From Verrucomicrobiota bacterium (GTDB lineage Bacteria > Verrucomicrobiota > Verrucomicrobiia > Limisphaerales > BJHT01), in NCBI GenBank assembly GCA_014193395.1, contig BJHT01000033.1:1-36795 (forward strand): a stretch of DNA of 36,795 bases, in the 5' to 3' direction. The notes beneath the pieces were generated by a model, which worked only from the letters and a program-made list of their open reading frames with translations, did no database searches and had not been told where the DNA came from. This document shows positions 16,404 through 24,573 of this stretch, in pieces. How positions within the stretch are numbered: the stretch's first letter is position 1; every line of letters begins with the position of its first letter. The position numbers and the translations under genes are program-made.

Positions 16404-16505
16404 GCGACCAGTCCCCGGTCGCAGCGCGTGGGGAAATCGGAGGCGTTGGGAAACCTTTCAGCAGCCTTCGCGAATTCGGGGCTGCTGCGGGCGGGGACCG
16501 CCCGC
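16404..16505. repeat. Two perfect palindromes downstream of leuA
   Basis: GCGACC-N7-GGTCGC (16404-16422) and GCGGGCGG-GGA-CCGCCCGC (16487-16505) lie between the convergent ends of leuA and the small basic protein gene. They could limit transcription from both sides, but no T-runs follow. Confidence 0.5.
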
Positions 16506-16537
16506 GCGCCGGATGGTCGACCGGCGTCCGCGCCCGC

Positions 16538-16741
16538 TCAGATCGTCACTCCGAGCGCCGGGCGGCCGAGGTCCACGCCCTTGCTGCGGGCGTGGTCGAT
16601 CATCTCAGCGACGGCCTGTTTGCGGCGTTTCTCGGGGAGGAAATTGATGCGGGCGAGCTCCTCGCCGAACGCGCGGACATGGAAGTCGCGCTCGATTTTT
16701 CGCAGGCGGCGTTTTTCAGCCGGAGACGGGGGCTGGTTCAT
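16538..16741 (-). CDS. Small basic protein coupled to a nucleotidyltransferase-like gene
   Basis: This 67-residue protein is unrecognised. It is rich in Arg, Lys and Glu (AEKRRLRKIERDFHVRAF and PEKRRKQAVAEMIDHARSKG) and should be mainly helical. The ATG at 16741 overlaps the stop of the upstream gene (ATGA, 4 nt), so translation is coupled. The pairing of a nucleotidyltransferase fold with a small basic partner recalls toxin-antitoxin modules, but neither member is a clear match to a known system. Confidence 0.6.
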   Translation of the reverse strand: MNQPPSPAEKRRLRKIERDFHVRAFGEELARINFLPEKRRKQAVAEMIDHARSKGVDLGRPALGVTI

Positions 16742-17655
16742 GAGAGACCTGTAAAGTGAGTGATCGCCGTAGGCAACCATTCCATGAGCGCCGGATGCAC
16801 CACGCGCTCAGTGGCCGCCCGCGCGTCCCGCACGAGTTGTTCGAGACCATGAGCGACCAACGGTGACTCCGGCAAATGCTGTTCCGCACACGCGACCCGA
16901 ATCGCGTGCGACTCCGCGAGCAAAAGCTCGCGCCGGGCGATGGCTTTGCGGACGGCGCTGACATAGGGACGCAACGCCCGTTCGTAAATCCGGATGCGAC
17001 AGGCATCCAGTTGTTGCCAGAAGATTTGTTCACCTTGAATCACCGCGTCGAGCCGGTCATCGCCCGCGAGCGCGAGCCGCAACGCGGGCCGGGCCGCGAA
17101 CATCCACGGCGGCAGCTCGCGGGCACGCACCGTCGCCCGCAGCGTCTCGCCGGCGTAGAGGTGCAGGCAGCCGCGGATGTCCCCTTCCCCGAGCAGTTTG
17201 ATTCCGAGTGCGGTCACAAACGGCCAATCCTTGCCGCGATTGGTGAGCTTCATCTCGGCGACCGTGTGTCGGCTCGCATAGATCCCCGCCAGTTGCCGCT
17301 CCCACGGCGAGCTCCCGCGCGGCGCGATGCCGAAGACATCCAGGCAAGCCCCTTCCGGGTCCGTCTTCCACTGGAAATGCGCCGTCCAGCCGCCGCGCAT
17401 CCAGCGGGCGTCGAGCGGCGGCGAGAGGTTGCCGCGGTAGTTGGGCAGATGACCCCGCAACGGCGTCCCGGCAATCAGCGCGCGAAATTTGTCCGCCTGC
17501 GCCACGGCGCACAGTACGTCGCAATCCTTGGTCGTCGCCGCCACGCCGAAATGCACGCACGCCATCCCGCTCGTGATGGCGCACGCAATGCCCCGCGCCT
17601 GCGCGGTCGTGACCAGTCCCGTGAAAAAAGTTTCGAGTTCAGCATACGGAATCAT
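16738..17655 (-). CDS. Nucleotidyltransferase-fold protein, function unknown
   Basis: The N-terminus carries a pattern typical of minimal nucleotidyltransferases related to AbiEii and similar families: AITSGMACVHFG at 26-37, then TTKDCDVLC at 41-49 with the probable metal-binding pair D44 and D46. The remaining 250 residues are largely helical and contain a W-rich central part and a charged C-terminal half. No catalytic third acidic residue can be fixed by eye. The start at 17655 puts the fold at the N-terminus. The gene is divergent from the large papain-like protein gene and overlaps the next small gene by 4 nt. Nucleotide transfer to RNA, protein or a metabolite is possible; the target is unknown. 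Confidence 0.6.
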   Translation of the reverse strand: MIPYAELETFFTGLVTTAQARGIACAITSGMACVHFGVAATTKDCDVLCAVAQADKFRALIAGTPLRGHLPNYRGNLSPPLDARWMRGGWTAHFQWKTDPEGACLDVFGIAPRGSSPWERQLAGIYASRHTVAEMKLTNRGKDWPFVTALGIKLLGEGDIRGCLHLYAGETLRATVRARELPPWMFAARPALRLALAGDDRLDAVIQGEQIFWQQLDACRIRIYERALRPYVSAVRKAIARRELLLAESHAIRVACAEQHLPESPLVAHGLEQLVRDARAATERVVHPALMEWLPTAITHFTGLS

Positions 17656-17920
17656 GCGGCGGGATTCTCGCTCTGTCGCGGCCCGGCGCAAGCCGCCCGG
17701 CGTGCGCGAGGACAACCGGGCGGATCGGCACGCTGCCCGCAGCGGTTCGTGCTCCGCAACCAGCCACGCTTCGGCCCGAAGCGCTGATTCTAATGCGCGC
17801 GCTCTCTCCCTCCACTCCGCGCTGCGCTCAGGGGCGCTTTCCAGCGACGAAACTTTTGACGGATGCCCGCCGCGCCCACAGAGTCGGGGACGGATCTCCG
17901 AAGCCGACTTTTCCCATTTT

Positions 17921-20900
17921 ATGAACCTCAATTTCCTCAGTGTGTTCCACAGCGGGCGGCGCGCGGCGGTGTGCGCCGGGTTGCTCGTGCTGTTCGTCGC
18001 GGGCGCGTTCGCACAGGCCCCGCCGGTGGTGCGGCGTGCCACGGGCTTGCGGCCGCCGACCGAGGCCGAGCGGGCGTGGATGGATGAGAACTGGACCAAG
18101 GTCGGCGCGGTGCATTTGAACCAGCTCGCCGTGGACCGCGTAAACACCGAGCGGCGCATCCGCGGTCAGGCCGTGCTCCCGTTGACCGCCGTGCCGCACG
18201 GGGCCGAGGTGCGGCCGTGGAGCCGTCTGCAAACGCAGGCGGTGGGCGACAACGGCGCGCTGCCGCCGGCGGTGGACAACAGCACGCTGCCGTCGTTCCC
18301 GCCCGTGCGCAGCCAGGGGAGCATCGGTTCCTGCGCGTCCTTTTCCACGACCTACTACGTCGGCACGCACATGCTCGGGCTGGCGCGCGGGTGGAACAAC
18401 AAGAACAACGACAACGCGACCAAGCTCTCGCCGAAATTTACGTACGCGATGGTCAACGACGGCGAGGACAACGGCTCGTGGTTCACCGAGACCATTGAGG
18501 TGCTGCGCCGGCACGGCGGCGCGTCGTGGGCGGACTGGCCGTACAGTGGCGTGAACACGCCGAGCAGTTACCGCGAGTGGGCGCGCACCGCGCCGGTGTG
18601 GCGCAACGCGGTGGGCTCGCGCATGGCGGAGACCGGCGTGGTGTCGGGCGTCCACACCGCGGCGGGCTTGCAGAATTTGAAGCGGCTGCTGGCCAATGGC
18701 TACGCGCTGCTCTTCGCGACGGATATCGGCGGATGGGGCTTTTATGATGTCCCGGAGCGAATTGTTACTGTGCAAAACGATCCCAGCACCACGGCGGATG
18801 ATCCCTTCGTCGACCAGCGCGCGGTGAGTTACGTCCAGGCCGAGAGCAGCGGCCACGCGATGACGGTGGTGGGCTACAACGACGATCTCTGGATCGACAT
18901 CAACAAGAACGGCGTGGTGGACCCCGGCGAAAAAGGCGCGGTGAAGATTTGCAATTCGTGGGGCGCGGACTGGGAAAACGACGGCTTTATGTGGCTGGCG
19001 TACGATGCGCTGCGGACCACGACCGCGGTGGCGGGCGTGACGGGGCAGGTGAATCGCGCGCCCGGCTCGCTCGGTTCGGAACGCACGCCGTGGTGGAATA
19101 ATGAGGCGTATTACTTCACCGCGCGCGCGGCCTACACGCCACGGCTGCTCGGGCAGTTCACCCTGAGCCACCGGTCGCGCGCGGACCTGCGCGTGCGCGT
19201 CGGCGTGTCGGCCACGAGCACCACCACGCCCGCCACGTATTTTCAACCGGGCGCGCTGCAAAATCAGGGCGGCGGGTTTGCCTTCGATGGCACCGCGACC
19301 GCGGGCAGCGGGACGTTCGTGTTCGATCTGTCGGAGGTCGTGGCCAGCGGAACCAAACGCTACTACCTCGAGGTGACGGACACCGCGGCGGGCAACGCGG
19401 CGGGTGTGGCGGATTTTCGCCTGACCGATGCGACGGGCGTGACGCTGGCGGTGGCGACGACGGGCCTGCCGGGGACGGCGGATAATTCCACCACGCGGGC
19501 CTACGTTGACTACGCGTTGAACGCGCCGGTCATCACCAGCGCCACGAGCACGAACGGCACGGTGGGACGCGCCTTCGGCTTCACCGTGGTCGCGGCGGGC
19601 GCGACGAGTTTTGGCGCGGGCAGCGGTGTCATTTCGGGCACACCCACGCAGGCGGGAACCTTCGCGGTCGCATTGACGGCGACGAGCGCCACGGGCACTG
19701 GCAACGGCAGCGTGACGATCACGATCGCCGCCGGTGGCTTGGTAATTGCGCCGGGCATCACGAGTCCCGCGACGGCTGGTGGCACGGTGGGCGTGGCGTT
19801 TTCCTACGGCATCACCGCGAGCAACGCGCCCACCAGCTTCGGCGCGAGCGGCCTGCCCGCGGGCCTGGGAGTGGACGCGGGCACCGGTGTGATTTCGGGA
19901 ACGCCCACCGAGTCGGGTGCGTTCACGGTGACATTGTCCGCCGCCAATGCCGGCGGCACCGGCGAGCGCGAGCTGACGCTGACGATCAATCCCCCCGCGC
20001 TCACCGTGCCCGTGATCACGAGTGCCGCGACGGCCAGCGTGAATGCCGGCAGCCCGTTCAATTACCGCATCACCGCGAGCAACAGCCCGACGAGTTTTGG
20101 CGCGACGGGCCTGCCGACCGAGCTGACGGTCAACGCCGCGACCGGGCAGATCACCGGCACGCCGTCGCTGGCGCGGCAATATTCCGTCACGTTGAGCGCC
20201 GCCAACGCGAGCGGGACCGGCTTCCAAAACCTCACGCTGACCGTGCTGGGCGACAGCAGCTTCGGCCCGGCGAATGACAACTTCGTCAACCGCGCTGCCC
20301 TCGTCGGGACCAATCTCACCGCCACCGGCGGCACCGCCAACGCCACCGCGCAGCCCGGCGAACCCGCGCACGCCGGCACCAACGCCCCCGCCAAATCCAT
20401 CTGGTGGACCTGGACGGCCCCGGCCTCCGGCGTCGTGACGCTCAGCACCGTGGGCAGCACCTTCGACACGTTGCTCGCGGTTTACACCGGCGCGGCCGTG
20501 ACGAATCTCACCGCGGTCGAGGCCAATGATGACGCGGGTGGTCAGCGCACAAGCTTGCTCACATTCAACGCCGCCGTCGGCGTGGCTTATCAGATTGCGG
20601 TGGATGGCTTCGGCGGCGCGTCCGGCGACGTGGTGCTGAATCTCTCGCTCGTGGGCGGCAGTTCCGCACCGGCGAATGACAGCTTCGCCAACGCCCTCGT
20701 GCTCAACGGCGCGAACGCGCGCACGACCGGCCGCAACTCCGGCGCGTCCGCCCAGGCCGGCGAACCCGCGCACGCCGGTTCGGCGGCGACCAATTCGGTG
20801 TGGTGGACCTGGACGGCTCCGGCTTCGGGCGGCGTGACGGTGAGCACGGTGGGCAGTGATTTCGACACCGTGCTGGCGGTGTACACGGGCGCGGCGGTAA

Positions 20901-22960
20901 ACGCGCTGACACCCGTGGCCGACGACGACCAGAGCGGCGGCAACAACACCAGCCTGCTGAATTTCAACGCGGTCGCGGGCACCACCTATCGCCTCGCGGT
21001 GGACGGCTATCACGGCGCGGTGGGAAATATCGCGCTGAATCTGGCGCAGGGCGGCAGCGCCCCGGGCAACGATAATTTCGCCGCGGCCATCGTGCTCACC
21101 GGCGCGACCGTGACCACAAGCGGGGCCAACACGAATGCGACCGCCGAGGCGGACGAACCGACGCACGCCGGCTCGGCGGCGGCGCGGTCGGTGTGGTGGA
21201 CATGGACCGCGCCGCTCACCGGGCCGGCGCAGGTGGACACCATCGGCAGCAGTTTTGACACGGTGCTCGGGATTTACACGGGCACGTCGCTGGCCGACCT
21301 GACGGCGGTGGCGAGCGCCGACGACAGCGGCGGCAGCCGGACGAGTGTGGCGCTGTTCAACGCGGCCAGCGGCACCGTTTATTTCATCGCCGTGGATGGC
21401 TTCGCCGGCGCGGTGGGGACCGTGGCGTTGCACATCGGAGTGACGGCCGCGGCGCCGGGCAACGACAACTTCGCCAATCGCCGCGCGCTCACCGGCGCGG
21501 ACTTTTCCACCAACGCGGTGAACCTGAATGCCACGGCGGAATCCGGCGAGCCGGGTCACGCGGGCACGCCCGCCGCCAAATCGCTGTGGTGGAGCTGGAC
21601 CGCGCCGAACTCCGGGCGCGTCGTGATTCGCACCACCGGCAGCAGCATCGACACGCTGCTCGCCGTTTACACCGGTACGGCGGTGAACGCACTGACGGCG
21701 GTCGCGGCGAACGACGACGAGCCGGGCCTGGTGACGAGCGCGGTGACCTTCAGCGCCGTCGCCGGCACGACGTATCAAATCGCGGTGGACGGCTTCAACG
21801 GCGCGGCGGGCGACCTCGTGCTTACCGGCGCGCTCGCGACGAATGTTCTGTATGCGACCGATTTCGAGACCTTCGTGCCGGGGGCGGGGACGTTGGTCGG
21901 CTACGACGACTGGCTGGGCCTCAACGATGAAGGCGGCGTGTCGGGGATCGTGACGGCGTATGGCGGACGGGCGGGCTATCTCGGTTACAATCCGCCGGCC
22001 GCTGGCGCCACCGTCGTGTTGGTGTATCGCCCGGTGAATTATGCGCCCGTGGCGCAGGGCCGGCCGATCGTGAATTTCTCGGTCGATCTCGAAGTGATCG
22101 ATTCCACGACCGGCCGCTACGACAAGTTCTCCGTGGACGTTTACAATCGCGCCGGCGAATTCCTCGCAGCCATCGTGTTGGACAACTCCAACCTCCGCAT
22201 TCTCCGCGAGGACGGCAGCGGCGCGGCGGAGACCAACAGCGTCCGGTTTGCCAACAGTCGGAAATCCGCGCTCGCCTTCAGCATCAACTTCGCGGCCAAC
22301 ACCTGGTCTGCGGCGCTGGATGACACCCCGCTCTTCAGCAACGCGCCCTTCACCGCCAGCGGGAAAACGCTCGACCTCGGCGAGGTGGTTCCCGCCTGGC
22401 GCATCGCCAACTCCGCCGCGCCCGGTGACAACTATCTCCTCTTCGATAACTACGTCCTCTCCGCCATTCCGACGGCCGCGGCACCGACCATCACCAAAGA
22501 CCCGCTGCCCTTGAGCGTGACCGTCGGCGGACTGGCCGTGTTTGAAGCGGAAGCCTCGGGCACCGGCCCGCTGCGCTTCCAATGGCGCTTCAAAGGTGCC
22601 GACCTCCCCGGCCAGACCAACAGCTCACTCAGTCTCCTCAATGTGACCACCAACGACGCCGGTCTCTACCGCCTCGCCGTGAGTAACTTCGTCGGCTCCG
22701 CACTCAGCCTCGAGGTGCTCCTTACTGTGACCCCGCCAGTGCCCAGCGCCATCTTCGGCGCGCCCACCCTGACTGGCCGTGGACTACAGTTCCAAGTGAC
22801 CGGCACCCCCGGCCGCACCTATCGCCTCGAGACCTCGGGCGACCTACAGACCTGGACCGAAGTCTCCACCCTGCTCAATCAAAACGGCACTCTTATCCTC
22901 CTCGATCCCGGCGCCACCAACTCCGTGCGCAAATTCTACCGCATGCGCGAGGGCAACTAA
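17921..22960 (+). CDS. Large secreted papain-like (C1A) peptidase with Ig-like and PPC repeats
   Basis: This 1679-residue protein has a signal peptide (about 1-36). The papain-like domain (about 105-410) shows PVRSQGSIGSCASFSTTYY (oxyanion Gln and nucleophile Cys), GHAMTVVGYND (catalytic His) and KICNSWGADWENDGF (catalytic Asn). Then come three putative-Ig repeats with the SGTPT motif (about 535-777; the first lacks about nine residues). Four PPC-like repeats of about 131 residues follow, starting near 781, 914, 1045 and 1177, each with GEPxHAG, WWTWTAP and DTLLAVYTG. The C-terminus has a lectin-like segment (about 1306-1515), an Ig domain and a final beta module. There is no obvious sorting signal or membrane anchor. 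A secreted protease or adhesive surface protein is likely. Confidence 0.9.
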   Translation: MNLNFLSVFHSGRRAAVCAGLLVLFVAGAFAQAPPVVRRATGLRPPTEAERAWMDENWTKVGAVHLNQLAVDRVNTERRIRGQAVLPLTAVPHGAEVRPWSRLQTQAVGDNGALPPAVDNSTLPSFPPVRSQGSIGSCASFSTTYYVGTHMLGLARGWNNKNNDNATKLSPKFTYAMVNDGEDNGSWFTETIEVLRRHGGASWADWPYSGVNTPSSYREWARTAPVWRNAVGSRMAETGVVSGVHTAAGLQNLKRLLANGYALLFATDIGGWGFYDVPERIVTVQNDPSTTADDPFVDQRAVSYVQAESSGHAMTVVGYNDDLWIDINKNGVVDPGEKGAVKICNSWGADWENDGFMWLAYDALRTTTAVAGVTGQVNRAPGSLGSERTPWWNNEAYYFTARAAYTPRLLGQFTLSHRSRADLRVRVGVSATSTTTPATYFQPGALQNQGGGFAFDGTATAGSGTFVFDLSEVVASGTKRYYLEVTDTAAGNAAGVADFRLTDATGVTLAVATTGLPGTADNSTTRAYVDYALNAPVITSATSTNGTVGRAFGFTVVAAGATSFGAGSGVISGTPTQAGTFAVALTATSATGTGNGSVTITIAAGGLVIAPGITSPATAGGTVGVAFSYGITASNAPTSFGASGLPAGLGVDAGTGVISGTPTESGAFTVTLSAANAGGTGERELTLTINPPALTVPVITSAATASVNAGSPFNYRITASNSPTSFGATGLPTELTVNAATGQITGTPSLARQYSVTLSAANASGTGFQNLTLTVLGDSSFGPANDNFVNRAALVGTNLTATGGTANATAQPGEPAHAGTNAPAKSIWWTWTAPASGVVTLSTVGSTFDTLLAVYTGAAVTNLTAVEANDDAGGQRTSLLTFNAAVGVAYQIAVDGFGGASGDVVLNLSLVGGSSAPANDSFANALVLNGANARTTGRNSGASAQAGEPAHAGSAATNSVWWTWTAPASGGVTVSTVGSDFDTVLAVYTGAAVNALTPVADDDQSGGNNTSLLNFNAVAGTTYRLAVDGYHGAVGNIALNLAQGGSAPGNDNFAAAIVLTGATVTTSGANTNATAEADEPTHAGSAAARSVWWTWTAPLTGPAQVDTIGSSFDTVLGIYTGTSLADLTAVASADDSGGSRTSVALFNAASGTVYFIAVDGFAGAVGTVALHIGVTAAAPGNDNFANRRALTGADFSTNAVNLNATAESGEPGHAGTPAAKSLWWSWTAPNSGRVVIRTTGSSIDTLLAVYTGTAVNALTAVAANDDEPGLVTSAVTFSAVAGTTYQIAVDGFNGAAGDLVLTGALATNVLYATDFETFVPGAGTLVGYDDWLGLNDEGGVSGIVTAYGGRAGYLGYNPPAAGATVVLVYRPVNYAPVAQGRPIVNFSVDLEVIDSTTGRYDKFSVDVYNRAGEFLAAIVLDNSNLRILREDGSGAAETNSVRFANSRKSALAFSINFAANTWSAALDDTPLFSNAPFTASGKTLDLGEVVPAWRIANSAAPGDNYLLFDNYVLSAIPTAAAPTITKDPLPLSVTVGGLAVFEAEASGTGPLRFQWRFKGADLPGQTNSSLSLLNVTTNDAGLYRLAVSNFVGSALSLEVLLTVTPPVPSAIFGAPTLTGRGLQFQVTGTPGRTYRLETSGDLQTWTEVSTLLNQNGTLILLDPGATNSVRKFYRMREGN

Positions 22961-22992
22961 GGCGGACAGGCTGCTAGGTCGCTAGAAGCTTT

Positions 22993-23031
22993 CGTTCGCA
23001 CCGAGCATTCAGCTTCAGTCATCATCATCCC
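22993..23031. repeat. Left 39-bp direct repeat flanking the toxin-antitoxin block
   Basis: It matches 24535-24573 at 32 of 39 positions. The right copy overlaps the last codons of the phosphoesterase gene (the Asp-Asp-Asp-Asp-stop end), so the left copy may be a remnant or duplicated boundary. Confidence 0.45.
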
Positions 23032-23154
23032 AGGGAGATGCAGTTCAAGAGAGCAATCGCGACGCAGTGGAGCGTCCCGTGCTCTCCCGGTGGCGTATCC
23101 CGCCGGTTTATCGTGGCTTCGTTGTGATGACGTGAAGGCTGGCTTGAATCGCCC

Positions 23155-23162
23155 GGAGGAAG
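23155..23162 (+). promoter_or_regulatory. Shine-Dalgarno sequence that supports a TTG start
   Basis: GGAGGAAG lies 7 nt before the TTG at 23170 but 16 nt before the in-frame ATG at 23179. It is one of very few good ribosome binding sites in this window. Confidence 0.55.
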
Positions 23163-23169
23163 CGGCACC

Positions 23170-23403
23170 TTGCGCAGCATGAGCACGGTCGCAGAGATCG
23201 AACACGCCCTCGAAACACTGGCCCCCGAACAGTGGCTGGAAATCCGCCACTGGATGGATCGCCGCATCCCGCGGCCCGCAGGTACGGCAACCACGGCGCA
23301 CCCGCGGCCCGATTTTCTCGCACGGCAAAAGGCCATTTTTGGCGAACGCGCGCTGGCGGATTCGCAAACGGTGCTGGATGAACTCCGTGCCGATCACCGG
23401 TGA
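23170..23403 (+). CDS. Antitoxin-like protein of a VapBC-type module
   Basis: This short protein (77 residues from TTG 23170, 74 from ATG 23179) begins MSTVAEIEHALETLAPEQWLEI at the ATG. It has a helical N-terminal half and an Arg/Pro-rich tail, as in small antitoxins paired with PIN-domain toxins. The spacing of the Shine-Dalgarno sequence favours TTG. Its stop overlaps the toxin start (TGATG), so the two are coupled. No DNA-binding fold can be identified with confidence. Confidence 0.6.
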   Translation: MRSMSTVAEIEHALETLAPEQWLEIRHWMDRRIPRPAGTATTAHPRPDFLARQKAIFGERALADSQTVLDELRADHR

Positions 23404-23833
23404 TGCGTTACTTCGATTCCGGCGTGCTGCTGAAGCTCTACCTGCGCGAGCCGAACTCGCCGCAAGCGGTCGCGCTCGTGGAGGAAGGAGGCGCGGGACC
23501 GCCGCTCACGGCACTGCCCCGCCTGGAGATGAAGGCGCGTTTGGCCAAGAGCAGGGACGCGGGGAAATCACCATTCTGGAGCACAACGCGTTGCTGGCGG
23601 ATTTTGCAAATGACATCGCGGCCGGCGTGTTTGCCGAGACGGCCTCGGTTTGGTCCGCGGTTCTCACCCGAGCGGAGTCGCTTGCTGCCGCGCATGCGTC
23701 GTCCAGCCTCTGCCGTTCACTGGACACGCTCCACGTTGCGCTCGCTCTCGAACTGGGCGCGACAGAGTTTTGCACGGTCGATTTGCGGCAGGCTGTGATT
23801 GCCAAAGCCGCCAAACTGACGGTGGTGCCGTAG
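23403..23833 (+). pseudogene. PIN-domain (VapC-like) toxin interrupted by a frameshift
   Basis: The first frame (ATG 23403) starts MRYFDSGVLLKLYL and has PIN acidic residues D5 and E42, as far as RDAG. From there the PIN pattern continues in a second frame: EITILEHNALLADF, then SLDTLHVALALELGA and FCTVDLRQA with the remaining acidic residues, ending at 23833. One extra G in GGGG (23561-23564) would join them into a normal toxin of about 146 residues. So the gene is broken by a one-base deletion, or the sequence has an error there. Without correction, the first frame ends at 23798 in unrelated sequence. Confidence 0.8.
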
Positions 23834-23853
23834 CGGGCGTGCCAGGCATGGCT

Positions 23854-24246
23854 TCACCACATCTCGTAGCTCAAGCCGGCGATGCGGGTGTAGTGCGGGT
23901 CGGTGGTGGCGAGGGTGAGACCCCATTGCCGGGCGCAGGCGGCAATCCAGAGGTCGTTTTGCGGGATGGGCGTTCCTTGTGCGGCCAGTTGCGCGCTGAT
24001 CTGGCCGTAGTGTTTCGCGGTTTCGGCATCCACAACAATGATTGTCACTCCCGTGATGAACGCCGCGATCTGCGCCAAGTTCTCGGCGGGCCGCGCGGAA
24101 CGGTTTGCACCACTGTATAGCTCGCCCAGCGCAACGCTGGAAAGGTAAAGCCCGGCGAAGGATTCCAACCGCTTGCTAACACTTCCACCTTCGCGGAAGT
24201 GCCGGATGACAACGCTGCTGTCGAGGAAGCGCACGTCGCTACTCAT
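23854..24246 (-). CDS. PIN-domain ribonuclease toxin (VapC family)
   Basis: VapC toxins are Mg-dependent ribonucleases that cleave specific RNAs, often tRNA, and are neutralised by a cognate antitoxin. The ATG at 24246 places the first conserved acid early: FLDSSVVIRHF with D9. E42 (LGELYSG), D98 (IPQNDLWIAA) and D116 (LATTDPHY) complete the active site. The length of 130 residues is typical. It overlaps the upstream antitoxin gene by 8 nt. It faces the frameshifted PIN gene tail to tail. Confidence 0.9.
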   Translation of the reverse strand: MSSDVRFLDSSVVIRHFREGGSVSKRLESFAGLYLSSVALGELYSGANRSARPAENLAQIAAFITGVTIIVVDAETAKHYGQISAQLAAQGTPIPQNDLWIAACARQWGLTLATTDPHYTRIAGLSYEMW

Positions 24247-24460
24247 CGGCGTCGACGCGGTCGGCGCTTTCACGCACGGCCCGTTCAAAGTCCTCGCCAG
24301 CGGCACCTTTCATGCAGCCAGCCGTGGCACGGAGGGCGGCGCGACGGCGCTCGGTGCTCTCCGCCGAGGGATGGAGTTGGTGGATGTAGTTGGACACCTC
24401 CACGAGCTTGGGCGCGGGAAGGTCGCGGAGGTCGCGCACGATAGATTCAAGAGTCGTCAT
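24239..24460 (-). CDS. Antitoxin partner of the VapC toxin
   Basis: This 73-residue protein starts MTTLESIVRDLRDLPAPKLVEVSNYIH, a pattern like DUF2281-type antitoxins (a helical start with a leucine/proline motif that recurs beside PIN toxins). Its C-terminal part is charged (DFERAVRESADRVDADE) and probably wraps the toxin. The overlap of 8 nt with the toxin gene indicates coupled translation. DNA binding and autoregulation are expected from the family but no operator is evident. Confidence 0.75.
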   Translation of the reverse strand: MTTLESIVRDLRDLPAPKLVEVSNYIHQLHPSAESTERRRAALRATAGCMKGAAGEDFERAVRESADRVDADE

Positions 24461-24534
24461 GGGTGGGCAAAGTAGATTCTGCGATGGCTTCAGGCAAGGT
24501 CACGCACGCGGCGGGTTATGTCGGCAGGTACTGG

Positions 24535-24573
24535 CGTTGGCACCGAGTGTTCGTCATCAGTCATCATCGTCCC
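24535..24573. repeat. Right 39-bp direct repeat flanking the toxin-antitoxin block
   Basis: See the copy at 22993-23031; 32 of 39 positions match. It overlaps the 3' end of the phosphoesterase gene. Confidence 0.45.

Noticed and set aside
17828..22582. A 1584-codon open frame on the minus strand
   Set aside because: It is antisense to the papain-like protein gene and consists of Arg/His/Gly-rich sequence typical of GC-rich shadow frames. It has no domain and no signal.
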